From positions 20,613,770 to 20,677,769 of the forward strand of contig NC_052669.1 of NCBI RefSeq assembly GCF_016802725.1: a DNA stretch of 64,000 bases. The letters are read 5' to 3'. The notes under the pieces were generated by a model. It searched no databases and was not told the DNA's origin. It worked only from the letters and a program-made list of their open reading frames with translations. The stretch comes from Solenopsis invicta. Lineage: Eukaryota; Arthropoda; Insecta; Hymenoptera; Formicidae. The position numbers and the translations under genes were made by a program. Shown here in pieces: positions 26,571 through 39,200 of the stretch; position 1 is the stretch's first letter; each line of letters begins with the position of its first letter.

Positions 26571-28089
26571 GAAAGGGGGGGAAAGATATGTATGTAGAGA
26601 AGGAACGTGTGTGCATGTGCGTGTTTGAAACTTGACTTTCGGATTGCTAATTCGCGTTTCTTCCCTGCCATAAATACAATATATAATTAGATTTTTGTCG
26701 AGAAGAATGTAACCTTAATTAATTGCAGCTTAACCCGTAATTTATCCGCGACTCGCACAGCCTCGCGATTCAAATTATTCTAATTACTAATTCGCTTCTC
26801 TATATACACGCGCGCAAAAAAATAAAGTCATCCTCGTATGTGCGCGAATGTACATAAACTGATAGCAATCATTTTTGCTATTAAGGCACTTTGTACGATT
26901 ACCGCCAATTTAAGTAACAGAAATAGAATGCTAAGAGAGCCAGCTCCTTAAAATTCTTTAATTCTTTCGGTGTGTTATAAATATAAACATTTTATAAATT
27001 GAAGCTTAAAATTCTATAATTTCGTTTTATCGAGTAATCATAACTTGAGCAACAGGTTTTCATCTATTTATTTTTATAGCGTAGATTCTCTTATTATTAT
27101 TATATGTATAAACTTTATGTCAATATTTTTTAAATAAAAATATTGCACATTAAAATTCGTAGTCCATGATATTATTTCTTTTTTGTTTAAATATGTGATG
27201 ATAGCAACAAAAATGAATTAACATTTAATACAATTTCATAATTCAATAATTCAATAATGTTCTTTTGAACATAAATTATGCAAAAATTTCACCAATACAT
27301 TCGACATGAGACGTAAATGTAAATACTTAATTATCAAATTTCACGCGATTAGCATGAAAAAACAAAAGCCAGTGAATTCTTCCGTTTTGTAAGGCATGCA
27401 TGATGGATTTATTTACTCTGGAAAAAGGCTTGCAAGAAAAATGAATTTTCTTGTGTAAGAGGTCATATCTTCGAGAAAGTAACATTCTGGACGGAAGCGT
27501 TTACCGACATTTACATAAGATTAATGATGTTCAGCGTTGTGTATAAAATATTAAAATATAGAGTACTATGATAGAGTTCTTGTCGCAAAACTAAAATCAA
27601 TATAACGTATATATAGGTATAGTAGATTAATTCAATTGGCTACTAGTTTTGTGCTGTTATTACTGCGCTACTATTAATAACGTTACAACGCATATTAAAA
27701 ATATGATAAAAGAAAAATCGAAAAAATATGTACATATATTTAAAGAAATATCTATGTAAGCTTTATATTTGATTTATATAAAAAGAATATGTATTTATGA
27801 ATAATCGTAATAACGTTTCGCGATAATCGGTTTGAATTTGATAAGTTTATTGAAATTGATACGCGTTTATTGTAATTGTACTATACTCTTTTTCTAAGTG
27901 CCACCAGTATGTTATTTAACATAATTAATGCGGACATGTTCCCATGTTAACAACAGGTGCAGCCGCAGCCTTGTTAGGGATCAGTTTTACGTCTCTTTGA
28001 TAGCGAGTCGATATTACTTCCGAGCAGTTACGTTCCGACGAATATAATATCAATATTGGCAATTATATAGTCATCAACTGCGTAGATAA
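26571..28089. other. AT-rich non-coding stretch
   Basis: Holds a perfect 10-bp-arm palindrome at 27121-27145 (CAATATTTTT / AAAAATATTG) and a short ATTCAATA repeat near 27240-27258. No gene recognised. Confidence 0.5.
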
Positions 28090-28450
28090 TGGCCAGCTTA
28101 AGGGGTTAACGGAAATTGCTCGGCGCTTTTTTCGCGGACTGATTTTATCTCATCGCCTCATAGCACGACCGGATAAACCGGATTGAGCCTTCGATGTCGA
28201 CGCGTCCGGCGCGATATATAGACTCGAGTCGAACCGAGAGTCGAGTCGCAGCAGCGCACAGGCCGCGACGACGCCGACGGCTGCGGGATCGGTTTAGCGT
28301 TGTAGACGGGAAAACAAGCGTCCTCGATTCGACGGATTCTTCTTCCGCCGCTATAGCAATTTCCGGCCTGCCTGTGGCTCGCCTCTGCTATCAGCAAAAC
28401 GAGCGAACACTCAGCGAGTTACGCGGAGTGTCTCGTAAACTGTGTCACGA
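28090..28450. other. GC/CpG-rich block
   Basis: CpG-rich block with GACTCGAGTCG-type short inverted motifs near 28220-28250. The frames on both strands are compositional. Confidence 0.35.
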
Positions 28451-28794
28451 ATGACGGACAGACGATTTTTCACAATAAAAATGCGCCACAGGATGCAACT
28501 TTGATTAAACGCAAAATATAACGATAAATTCTCAACGAACAATTGCGTGGATTTCGAAAGGAACTTTGCATATGGAAATTAAGATTATTTATTGGTGAAA
28601 TATATACGCAACGTTCAAAATTTCTTTATACGTATCGGTTACGAAATATCGATTTCGTCATCAGCCTTCACGATTTTTTTAAACCGGCAATATAGCAATC
28701 ATAAAATAAATCGACATGTATAATGCTCGTGATATCGAGAGAGCTCGTGCGATAACAGCTCTTCGAACGCGACTAATCACGCGAGTCCTCACAG
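28451..28794. other. Non-coding stretch
   Basis: Nothing recognised. Confidence 0.45.
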
Positions 28795-29277
28795 TTCTGC
28801 GTTCTGGAAAACAGAAGTCGTCTTTCGCGCAATTTTATGCGCTGAATTCGAATCCGGTTGCAGAATTAGTCTATCACAACATTAATTGCAATTACTATAG
28901 CGGCAATTGCAATTAATTGCAATTAATGCGCGCTATAGGTTAATTGCAATTAATGTTGTGATCGATTAATTGCAATTAATGCGTTATAAATTCTCTAACT
29001 TCAAACTTTAATGTCACTGCGAAAAAAAATTGAACAGGAAAAATTGAACAAACCAAAATTGATTTTAAAGATGAAAACTAGTATACTTTAAGATGCGAAA
29101 TTGGCAAAAAAGTTCGTTATCATCAATAAATCGATGAACACGGCCAAAATCATTTACTTTTGGACTATTTAAACTAATTTATCTCGATAACCCAACGTGA
29201 TAGACTAATTCTGCGGACGGATTCGGATTCAGAGCGCAAAATTACGTAAAACGACTTCTGTTCTCCAGAACGCAAAA
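28795..29277. mobile_element. Fold-back element with about 85-bp terminal inverted repeats
   Basis: 28795-28880 and 29195-29277 are inverted copies. Both contain GCGTTCTGG(A/A-G)AACAGAAG, GAATCCG and GCAGAATTAGTCTATCAC; because of this the two arms translate to near-identical peptides on opposite strands. Inside the left half a second palindrome (28873-28902 against 28931-28962) contains repeated AATTGCAATTAAT. There is no coding capacity. It is probably a non-autonomous DNA element of unknown superfamily. Confidence 0.8.
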
Positions 29278-29724
29278 CAAAAAGTTGAAATTTTGTAGAT
29301 CCGCGTTATTACAAAGGATCGTATGTAATTAATTGCTGCATTATATTTTAATTTTAATTGAGAGAGAAGAGATACGCCGGGGTGTCTTCTCTTCGGAAGT
29401 AAATTTTCCACGGGAATTACGTAGCCGATTCGATCGAAAAAGTTTATTCCGTCTCTACTTTACTTATTTACCAAACCGTTACCTCCCTCGCACAGATGCG
29501 TGTCACTCGTATCACGACTTACTAGACATTTCGTATATGTGTACGGTTACTGTACGTGCGACTAGCACTCGTACGTAGATAAAAGACAGACCGCACATTC
29601 GTCGTACCGTGTTACGCTGCGCGCCGCGACAAATGCAACGCAAATTGTGGTACATTAGTGTAAATGAATGCGGACGAGTCGACAGTATGCAAAGCGAGCT
29701 GCCTGCCTGGACTACATACATACA

Positions 29725-29725
<1 letters not shown>
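29278..29725. other. Non-coding stretch
   Basis: Nothing structured before the TA microsatellite; short frames only. Confidence 0.45.

Positions 29726-29727
<2 letters not shown>

Positions 29728-29786
<59 letters not shown>
29728..29786. repeat. TA microsatellite, about 29 units
   Basis: Uninterrupted (TA)n, the longest pure TA tract of the window. ATACGCATATATAT-type sequence continues to about 29830. Confidence 0.97.
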
Positions 29787-29792
<6 letters not shown>

Positions 29793-30017
29793 ATATATAC
29801 GCATATATATGTACACACATATACGTGTACGTACGTGTAGTCACACTTTATATTTTATATATAACATATAACGCGAATCGAGTATGTACACACATGCAAT
29901 ATGTATGTACTCGCGTTCGCGCGCGGTAATATAAAATTGCACTCGGTGGATACGTATCCCTAGAACTCGCGGAGAGAGACACAGAAGGGAGGGGGAGGAG
30001 AACGAAGATAGGAAAGG

Positions 30018-30019
<2 letters not shown>

Positions 30020-30049
<30 letters not shown>
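30020..30049. repeat. GA microsatellite
   Basis: (AG)n run of about 28 bp. Confidence 0.95.
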
Positions 30050-30053
<4 letters not shown>

Positions 30054-30295
30054 AGAAAATAAAAAAAGGGAGCACGAGCGGAAAACGTTTTTTCTCCGCC
30101 TTGACGCCGCCGCGAGTGGCTGCTTCGCGGCGAGGCGATTTATCAAAAATTGTTTCTAGTCCGAGCGTTTCATTTCCGGGATAGGTCACGCGTGAAAGTT
30201 CGCCGAGTTCGCGGTGGCGGGCGATCCGTTGATTCGCATTAAAAGTTGAGTTCGCTACTTCACCCTCCTTACTTTTCTCATTTTTCTCCTCCCTC

Positions 30296-30316
30296 CCTCT
30301 CTCTCTCTCTCTCTCT
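30296..30316. repeat. CT microsatellite
   Basis: (CT)n run following CTCCCTCC. Confidence 0.95.
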
Positions 30317-30720
30317 TGGAAAAATTTATTCCAGACCAGGTGGCTCTCGGCGTGGTTGTGCTGTTGCGTCGCGACGCCGGCGTCGGCGCCGGTGCCGGTT
30401 TGTTAGCACCGCTGTTTGATTTGTTCCCCCCGCCCCTGCACTCCCCGCTACTCGTTTGTCTTCATCGCGACAACGGCGATTGCCGTTAACATTTCCATAA
30501 ACAACGGTTGTCTGTTCGAGCTCCTTTTGATTACGCGCGCGATATCTCCCGGTTCTTCTCGCGCCGTATGAAATGATCTCCCTCATTAAATTCTGCACAA
30601 TACCCCCGCTGGTACTTCATTTCGATTATTACGCTATTATCGCGTAAAAAAAAAGCCGCGCCGCGCCCGCGCGGTAGCCTCTTATATTCCGTTTCCTCTG
30701 CCGGTTCTCTTACCATGAGA

Positions 30721-31375
30721 TTACATTCCCAAGCGTATTTAACTTTGTCCCGCCTCAGACCTCTTTCCATTTTGTCCGCGACGGGAAACACGGCAGAGAA
30801 AACACGGGCAGAGGCGAACTCTCGAGAATTCCGTTCATTTGTTCATTTCGTCGACATTCGTATGTATTCTAGCGATATGTATAATATATCGTTTCGCGTT
30901 ATCGATGTTATTTCATTCGAGAGAAATACTTCTTACGAACGAGCATCGGAGATGCTTAAGAAAGATTAATACTGTATTTTATAGAAAGAAAATCCTTTCT
31001 ATAAAACTGTTCCCCTTTCCACCCTCTTATATACTGTGCTGTGCATGTATCTATATGTATATAAAATATAATGATTTTCCATTTTGACGATCGCGCGCAA
31101 GATCTGCAAGAAGGGTCAACGTGCTGCTCGAGGATCATCTATTTACATACTACATTACGTGCGAGACACGGCGTAATATTTTAATAAAAGAAGTCTAGAC
31201 TCGTATTAGCTTTTGTTTAAAGCAATTGCGCTGCAGGGCGAATATGTATTCGCTACATGTTGAGAATTGCTCTAGATTGAAAGGAAGCTCCAATCAAATA
31301 AAAAAAAAATAGAATTTTCGTTAAATAATCACCGGAAATACTGAAATTATCGGTTGCTACAGATCGATTACTAGA
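30721..31375. other. Non-coding stretch
   Basis: No gene or repeat recognised; only short frames. Confidence 0.45.
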
Positions 31376-31534
31376 CTGTTGCAAGACTTTTTTTTTTAAC
31401 GGTTTCACAACACGTCCTCACTTGTGGAGCGATTGAGCGTAAATGGCTAGATCCACAGGTAAGAGCCAATCGCTCAATGAGCAGGTTGTGTTCCGAAATC
31501 CACCAAACAAAAGTGTTGCAATCTTTCAGTAATC
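31376..31534. mobile_element. Nested hairpin element, about 159 bp
   Basis: GATTACT at 31376 faces its complement at 31528-31534. GTTGCAA, CTTTTGTTTGG-like and CACAAC blocks pair inside, and GAGCGATTG pairs with CAATCGCTC near the centre (31427-31435 against 31467-31475). It is most likely a small degenerate MITE; a structured RNA is less likely. Confidence 0.55.
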
Positions 31535-31849
31535 ACTGAGATACCGTAACTGTACGGTATTTTGGGAAAAAGGAGGAAGGTGAAAATGGGTATGTGACGC
31601 AATGATCTATTTGGACGGAGCTATTAACTATTTGTAGAATTTTGGGAAAGGGACCACAGATAAAGAGCAAGATAAATAATTTCATGGGCTAAAAGTCTAA
31701 ACAGATAGCGAGAGACATCAAGGTTTATCTAGAGTATTGGTTTAGGCACTCTATTTGTCGAGAAAACTGTGTTGCAAAAGATTCAAGAATAGAAATGTGT
31801 TGCACGTAACAATAACGAAACAATCGCATTTGTAGATTTGTAAACGACA
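31535..31849. other. Non-coding stretch
   Basis: A small ACCGTAACTGTACGGT palindrome at about 31543-31558; otherwise nothing. Confidence 0.45.
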
Positions 31850-32520
31850 GAAGAAGCGATCGCTCGCGAAACGGACTTCTTTTCATTCCCGGGGACATTT
31901 AGCAGTAGTACGTTGTGCATGATTCTCCAGTAAGGGTGATCTATAATACGGGGTGAAAGAGCGGCCTCGGAAGAACGGTGAAGTAATCGAAATTAAACCG
32001 GTCACGTGGAAAGAGACGCCGCCGTCTCCGAGGCTCAAAAGAACGACGAGGACGAGAGGAGAAAAACGTCGACACGTCGAGCATAGGACAATCGATACTC
32101 GGCCGCGTTTTGACGTCAGCACGAGTTCTCGAGCCCTTTACTCTCTTCCGTACAGCCTTCTTCTTCAGCCTCTCTTTCTCCTCGTTCCTTTTTCACCTTT
32201 TCGCCCGCCTAGTCTTCTTCTCTTCTCTTATTATTCCATTTCATTCCACTCCACGTCGTGGAGCTGCTCTCGTAATGTCTCGGGTTCCTTCTCACGCGCC
32301 GATACGTACATACGTACGTACGTACTTACGTTCGTACGTACACTGCGCGTAAGTAAGAAGTTTCCACGTATAAACCAACGATCTTATAAATACGACGATC
32401 GTAAAGTCGGTGCCGACGAAAGTGACGCGAAACGGCGGAACGCCTCCGCCGGCTCGTAAACTTTCCGCGCTCGCATTCGCACGCCAGCGAAATATGAGAA
32501 TACCGAAGGCCTGGTTATTT
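31850..32520. other. GC/CpG-rich block with TACG repeat
   Basis: Purine-rich then pyrimidine-rich halves, ending in a TACG-type tetranucleotide run at about 32305-32342 and a GTAAGTAAG donor-like string at 32348. A plus-strand frame of 168 codons (31953-32459) runs through the repeats and has no recognisable domain. Confidence 0.35.
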
Positions 32521-33726
32521 CACAAAATGTTCCAGGAGGGAGAATTTCTTAAGATTAGATAAAATATTTATTATTATTAATCTATGTATACATTTTTTTA
32601 ATGTTCACACGTACGCTTGAAAAAAAATTTATTTATATTTAATATTATATTCTTTAAATATTATTAAATATTATCAATTATTTTATTTATTAATTTTAAA
32701 TATTATTTTAGATATAATATTTATTTGCAATAACACTTATTAATAAATTTAATAATATTTTATTATATATAATGATATTTATATTTTTGTATAAAATATT
32801 AAAAAATATACAATACCAAATATATTAAACATTTTTTTTAATGTAATACATATTTTTAAATGCCTACTTATATATTTACAAATTTACAAAATTGAAGGTA
32901 ACGTCATGAGAAGCGTTATAAAAATTAAATTAATCGAATATCGTTTAATTCTTGAAATCTATGCTCCTCATAGCATAGAACATGTTTGAAATATTTTTGC
33001 AAAGATAATTGAGCGATAAAGCTCCGTTTATGAGAATACGTAATGGAAAAGTAATTTCGATAATACCGATGTAATATTGATAATATCGCTTGCTTTTTTA
33101 CGGTTTATTCGTTTAAATAAATATTCCTCACACAAAATCGTTTTCTAAGTGAATCTTATCGCCACTGATATCTAATATAATAATAATAATAATAATAATG
33201 ACAATGTCATTAAAAGATTAACATGTTCATATTGCGTATACGCAGTGTGGTCATAAAATAATAATCGATATGCGCGCTCGCATTATTTTATCGAATATTT
33301 TTACATATGTACTTTTGTTTTCGCATCTGTCAGGTGAAAGTAAATTAGAAGATGCAAGTAACAAAATCGTAAATATTAAAAAAAAAGAATGTTTCTTGAA
33401 AATTGTATATACATTACTATTCGTGGTATTGTATTGTATTACTAATGATTCCAACTTCTCGAATATCTCGCGATAAAAGCTCACATACCGGACTTCACGT
33501 TGCTGGATACCACTAAAAGCTAAAAGCAAGCATTACAAAAAAGATTAAGGAATGGCGTGAAGTGCACGATACAATCCACACGCTGACTCTTTGTGCAAGT
33601 TGTGCACAATGTTTCGCTTTTGTACGCGTATTTATTTTACGTTGATTCTGTGTTCTGTTTCGCGTACCGAAAATGTTTATATTAACGAGATACGTGAATC
33701 TCTTTTTATGAAATTACCTAACGATT

Positions 33727-33767
<41 letters not shown>

Positions 33768-34335
33768 GAACATTTTAACAAATCAGAATATTGCCCTTTC
33801 AATGTATGCAATGTAGTTACATCACAAGCAATCAAAACTTGAACCACCTCAGAGAACTTATATCAATTCTTGGCTGCCGAGATATATTGCTGTTACAAAG
33901 TTATTGTAGAACGCATTACCTCAACTCTGGCATAAACGTGTTAAGACGTGTTAAACGGTTTTCTGTCTTGTAAAACAAATTAACGTAAGTTAACAGAAGA
34001 AAAGATAATAATAAAGGATATTTTTCTACAGCAAAATGCTTTTTTTTTGCGGAAAAAGTTGCAATTTAAGACGAAAAATATTGGGAAAATATTTTTCACA
34101 ATAGCGCGTTTTTTCATTCCTTCTCCGATAAAAAGAGAAAAACAAAAGTTCATAAATGTATAAATATTATATATTTTTATCCTAACAATATCGCATAGAA
34201 TATATTCGAAATGTCTGTTTTGTAGACAGTTTGGAAGACCGAATCGCAGTTACTAGACAATACATGCACCTGCAATATAAGTGAGGCACATACGCATGCA
34301 CACGCACGTGTATGTACGCGAGCACATGTAGTAGC
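32521..34335. other. Very AT-rich stretch with microsatellites
   Basis: 32560-32860 is almost pure A/T with many short ATATT/AATAT palindromes. A TAA run lies at 33178-33200 and a CT run at 33730-33765. No gene recognised. Confidence 0.5.
33730..33765. repeat. CT microsatellite
   Basis: Uninterrupted (TC)n; the Leu-Ser repeats in overlapping frames come from it. Confidence 0.97.
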
Positions 34336-34750
34336 ATTAGCTGATGTTTAAAGATGCGGGTGTTTCCTTCCCCCCGTGAGTTTTAAAAGGGGACGCTCTC
34401 ACGGGGCGCCGCCGGTACGTTACCCGGCTGTAGTCTCGTAATTGCCATCCCACGTCGGGCGAAAAACGGGAAGTAGATGCACGGGTAATACGGAGAACTG
34501 CTTTGCGGAAGGAGAGAGAGGAAGAAGGACAGAAAGAGAAAGAGAGAGAGAGAGAGAGGCAACCTCTTGCCCTAGGAAGCACCAGCAAAGGTGTTACTCG
34601 CTGGCTCGTCACGGTGCACGATTACGCTCGTTGTCGTTCTTCGCGTAGCGGAGACTACGCCCGACACTCCCGACGCACACAGCCGAGATGTAAGTAAGCT
34701 CATTAGAAACGCAACCCGCATTTGCTGTTCCCCGCGAGCAACGTTATTCC
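34336..34750. other. GC-rich block with GA tract
   Basis: CpG-rich block with a GA tract at 34531-34558 and a GTAAGTAAG donor-like string at 34690 on the plus strand. It resembles the blocks ending at 598 and 32348. Confidence 0.35.
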
Positions 34751-34879
34751 GAAATATTTTGGTGCGCTCTCTTATACGCTCTACCTGATTTCCACAGTAG
34801 ATATCGTCATAAAAGATGTTACGTGGAACGCATCACGCGTACCGTATTATCTTTTTCGTGATAAATGATGAATTTTCAA

Positions 34880-35559
34880 GATTACACTAATTAAATTCAT
34901 ACTAATAAACATTAAGAATTTTCAACTACACGACCAAAAAAAAAAATTAGTATTAATTAATTTAGTATTAATTAATTACTTTAAAAAAAAAAACTTCTTT
35001 TCAATTATTTTGAAGTAGACGAAGTGTTTCATGTAATATTTTGGAAATAAAGTTGCAAACAAATTTTCACCAACACATTAAATTTTCGAAATACAACAAA
35101 TTTTTTTTACAAAAAATGTTATCTTGAAACTCTAATCAGAAGTTATGAATGCACTGTTTGTTCCAAAAATTTGTTATCTTAGCAAAACTCTGTATTTAAA
35201 TCCTTTATGATGTAACTAAAAAATGAAAAATAAAAATTTAAACAAAATGCATTTTATAAGGGATGAATACATTCATGACTTCTGATCAGAGTTTGAAGAT
35301 AATGTTAATCCTCTTTACGAAAATTTCAAACGCCATTTTTTGCATATTAAACTTCAATTATTGCGGAAACCTAACGTGCTGGTGAAAGATTTGCAGCATC
35401 CAAAAACCTATATGATAAATCTTGTCTAGTTCAAAATAATTAAAAGAAGTATTCTTTTGTAAACTAGTGTAATTAATATTAATTTTCAGCATCCAAAAAT
35501 CTATAAAAAATATCCTGTCTGTAGGTTCAAAATAATTTTTAAACGTAAATTAGTGTTAT
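34880..35559. mobile_element. Large fold-back element with duplicated right arm
   Basis: Outer ends are inverted (TTACACTAATT at 34882; reverse complement TAACACTAATTT at the right end). Long imperfect arms of roughly 230 bp (about 34975-35165 against 35265-35480) share TTCTTTTCAATTATTTTGAA, TTCACCAACACATTA-like and CTCTAATCAGAAGTTATGAA segments. The right arm end is duplicated: 35389-35480 and about 35485-35560 both carry CAGCATCCAAAAA and TTCAAAATAATT. There is no coding capacity. Confidence 0.75.
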
Positions 35560-37131
35560 CGCTTAAAACAAATATTTATATATGATTCAATTACTCCAAG
35601 TAATACTAAATAAATAATAGGCAATAAAATAATCCATCAAAATCCAATTTATGTGCAATTTCGTCAAAAAAGGTACGAGAAGCTTATCTAAAATATAGCA
35701 TCTCATTTTATACCAGATTAAAAACCCGAGTACGCAAACGAATACGAGCCATATACATGGCAGGCCTTATCGAAAAAAGTGTCGCTTCTTCGCACGGGAT
35801 TGTACGGACGTACATCTGGGCTGGAATATGAGCCGAACACAAGCGAGCTGGCTGCTTTTCACTTTGAATTCTCACCCTCCTCTTCTAACCTCAGTAATTT
35901 TAATATTGCACGTATACCCGGCGTTGATTTCACGCCGAAAATGCAAACGAGTCCTGCAAAATGCGGATTGCCGCAGCGCTGGCAAACTGAAAATCTTGCC
36001 GCAAGAAGTAAGTATTTCGTTTTTGCGGGAAGAAACGAGAGAAATATGTGTGCAAAAAAAAACTGAGAGCTATAAAAAAATTCTGGTCACCGCAGAATTT
36101 ATTTCCCGCACTGCGCACTTTAACGATCGTTAACGAAACAAAATTAAGGTTTAAAACAAAACCTGATGCAAGATGAAGTAAACGAAGATTGCAATGTTTT
36201 ATTTCCAAATGTTTATCGGTAAAATAAATTTATATATATACGCGTGTTCAAATATTTTCATTTGCGAAAGATAAGCGCGTAATATAAATATATATTTATA
36301 GAAAATTGCTGCGATAGCAGATCGATAAGCGCATTAATAAACATGCTGTACAATTGTTAACAAAACGAGATCAAGTAACGATATTTTCATTTAAATTTCG
36401 GACTACGCGCTTATACATATTTAATTAAGCTATAATTTCAGCTGTAAAAAAACCGACAAACATAATTTTTATGCAAGATTAGAAAAATCTATGATTTCAT
36501 TTTTTTTCTCCCAAACTCAATCTCCGCTTAAAACTATTACAAAAACCATTGTACGACAAAATATCGTCCTCTTGTAAAAAAAAAAAAATATCAAAAATTG
36601 CAACAGTAACTTGAATCCCAAGTGTACACATACTAACGGAAATAGTGAAATGCAAATATTCGCTAAAATATTTGCTTTTTAATTTTATTTGTAGATTTAT
36701 ACCATGAGCTACATATAGCCAATATTCGCGTTAGATATTAGATAATGTGCAAGAGTTGCACCATTTCCTCAAACGTTGAAACATACAAAAATTTTTTTTA
36801 AAGTACAAAAATGTGCATTTAAAAAGTATTAAAGCAAAATAATAGATAAATAAAAAAATTATATATTTCTGTATATAAAAGTCCAAAAGCTACGCAGAAT
36901 CTCGATCGGTCTTACATTTTTATTGAAGAGATATTCCTTTTAACGAATTCTTCCGCTCGCTCACTCTAATTAACTTTTAATATTTAATTGTTCGAAGACT
37001 GGCGTGGAAAAATGCACGCAGGAAAAAAACTTCAGGGAAAATTACAACATCCATTTTAATCGTTACTCGCTAATTAAGCAATTATATGAGTATAATATCA
37101 ATTAATTAATATTTATATTTTATAATACAGC
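35560..37131. other. Non-coding stretch
   Basis: A small perfect hairpin GCAAATATT / AATATTTGC lies at 36652-36675. Plus-strand frames at 35779-36133 have no recognisable domain, although a GTAAGTAT donor-like site sits at 36008. Confidence 0.45.

Positions 37132-37197
<66 letters not shown>
37132..37197. repeat. CA-TA compound microsatellite
   Basis: About 12 CA units followed by about 21 TA units. Confidence 0.97.
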
Positions 37198-37198
<1 letters not shown>

Positions 37199-37611
37199 CG
37201 CAGTCTATAAATATAGTTATATATAATTTTTGATAAATAATTTGAAACATTTGTTTTTTAACTTAAAATTCAGATGCGCGCGTGGGAATTCCACATAGGG
37301 CATTTGTCATATAAATTTTCGTGTTAATTACTGAGCTACGAGCAGTATTCTAAAATCTGGTTTGTAATGGTCACTCACAGCGCTACATCTCGCGAATTGC
37401 GAAAATCATAAATTACACTGAAAAGCGTTCTGTCCTAGAAAGCCTAATATCCACTTATCGCCGCTCGCCATTATTCTCGTTGTCATATCCGGTACTGATG
37501 ATGCGTCGCAGTGAGAGCACGCACGAATGCGTGTCGAATGCTCTCCATTTTAGAAATCATTCCACAAAAAAATATATATATATTATATGTATCTGTCTCT
37601 CGTCAAACTGG

Positions 37612-37646
<35 letters not shown>

Positions 37647-38340
37647 CTGTCATGCTGTTAAAAATTCTATAACGTTTAGCATACGTACACAAGCTTTCGT
37701 ATATTTTTAGCCGTCAGTGTTCCAATTTTCGGCTGCCGCTATCTATCGTTCGCAAGCCACCTATCCCTTTGTCGCCGACTCTTTTATTAAATTTAAAGCC
37801 GTCCATGTTAACATTTATTTATGGGCTAACGGATGCCGATAAACATGGAAATTAATGATCGCGCGATGACAAGCTTTTGATACCGGCGAGATTTTTTGCA
37901 TAATCATTTAACGCACCGTTCAATTCATTTCGCGATAAATGAAAAAGATAATAATCACGTGGCGATTTCCAACTTTTATTGTATTACTAGCTTACGCGTG
38001 TGCGTGAGTGCGCGCGTGCGTGCGCAATTTCAAACCTATTAAGAACACATTTCGTATATTAGGCCAATAATAGCTCACATCTTGATACGAAATAAAATTC
38101 CGCTTTTTATTTCGCGCTATAAAAAAAAAATCCTTGTTACTCCACGCTACGCAAAGTTGCATTGTTATTGCGACGGGGAATGGCGGCGAAATGGTGAATA
38201 TTTTTCTAATTAATTTGTTTACCGAGCCGCCCCGTTTTACCCACGCCGCGCACCATTATTAGTTTAATATTTCGCAAAATAATAAAACCAGAGATTTTAT
38301 TCGTCAGAGAGAATTAAATAATACGGATAAAATGTAACGC
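37198..38340. other. Non-coding stretch
   Basis: Contains a GT microsatellite (37614-37645) and a GCGTGTGCGTG run near 37993-38022. No gene recognised. Confidence 0.45.
37614..37645. repeat. GT microsatellite
   Basis: Uninterrupted (GT)n of about 16 units. Confidence 0.97.
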
Positions 38341-39200
38341 GAGTGTTGTGCCGCGTCGTAACGTTCGCGCCGCGGCATGGGCACCGGCATCAGCGAGCGC
38401 GGCAGCGGGCTATAACTCATGAAACGACTATCGGTCGGTTTCCTGGGAACCGTAGATCACCGGGCATCGAGTTAAAATTCAACGGCGCGGAGGGACGTGA
38501 AATTTTCGCGCGCGACAATTTCACACCGTCGAAAAATGAGCGAAACGGATTTCGTCCATCTCGTCCCGGTTCGACAGTTTCTGACCGAGACAACATGCAC
38601 ACGAGGGGGGATAAATCAGTGCTTTTTCCTCTCGCGCCGCTGTTTCCCGAGCGACGCGCCGGTTCCACCGGGCTCTTTTCCTTTCAGCGAGGAACGAACC
38701 TAATATCGAAGGCGTTTATATAATCTGGAAAATTCGTACGCCCGGGTATCGCTCGTTATCGACGCGCATTTCGAAAGAGTCCTCCTATCTAAAGCTTTGC
38801 ATAGGCACGTATACATGTACTCGCGCGTACGTATATGTGTGTGTGTGTGTGTGTGCATATACGCCGCGCCACCCCCATCGCCGCGCCGCGCCGCGCCGGT
38901 GTACTGCGTTTGTCCCGTTTATCTCTTTTATTTCATATTGGTGTATCTCGGGAAAGCGATGTCCCGCGGCTATACCGTCGTTTCGCAAGTACCAGGGCGT
39001 GCAGCATCTGCAATTTTCTATACGGCGACGACGACGTACACACATACACCTGCACATTTTTCTCCGCGGCAATGTTGCGCGCGCGCGTTTTACCGCGTTT
39101 ATACTCGGCTTCGTCTCTTTTCGATATCGGATGTTTATGTGACAGCGGGACGAATTAAACGTTCAAGCGTCGCTGCACATACTCTCGCGCGCGGTATTCA
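38341..39200. other. GC/CpG-rich block with GT and CGCCG repeats
   Basis: CpG-rich, with GT repeats at 38836-38855 and CCGCG repeats at about 38879-38898. Overlapping frames of 95-151 codons on both strands are mutually exclusive and look compositional. Confidence 0.35.

Larger units (their letters stand above)
29950..30720. other. GC-rich, GA/CT-rich block
   Basis: Contains (GA)n at 30020-30049 and (CT)n at 30296-30316, which are mutually complementary tracts about 250 bp apart, and CpG-rich sequence near 30350-30440 with GGCGCCGGTGCCGG. No gene is supported. Confidence 0.4.

Noticed and set aside
32560..32860. Dense AT palindromes as a possible replication origin or matrix attachment region
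   Set aside because: Composition alone (almost pure A/T) explains the palindromes; no specific motif supports a function.
598..36010. GTAAGT donor-like sites at 598, 9262, 32348, 34690 and 36008 as ends of plus-strand exons
   Set aside because: About sixteen GTAAGT strings per strand are expected by chance in this length; no matching coding frame or acceptor supports them individually.
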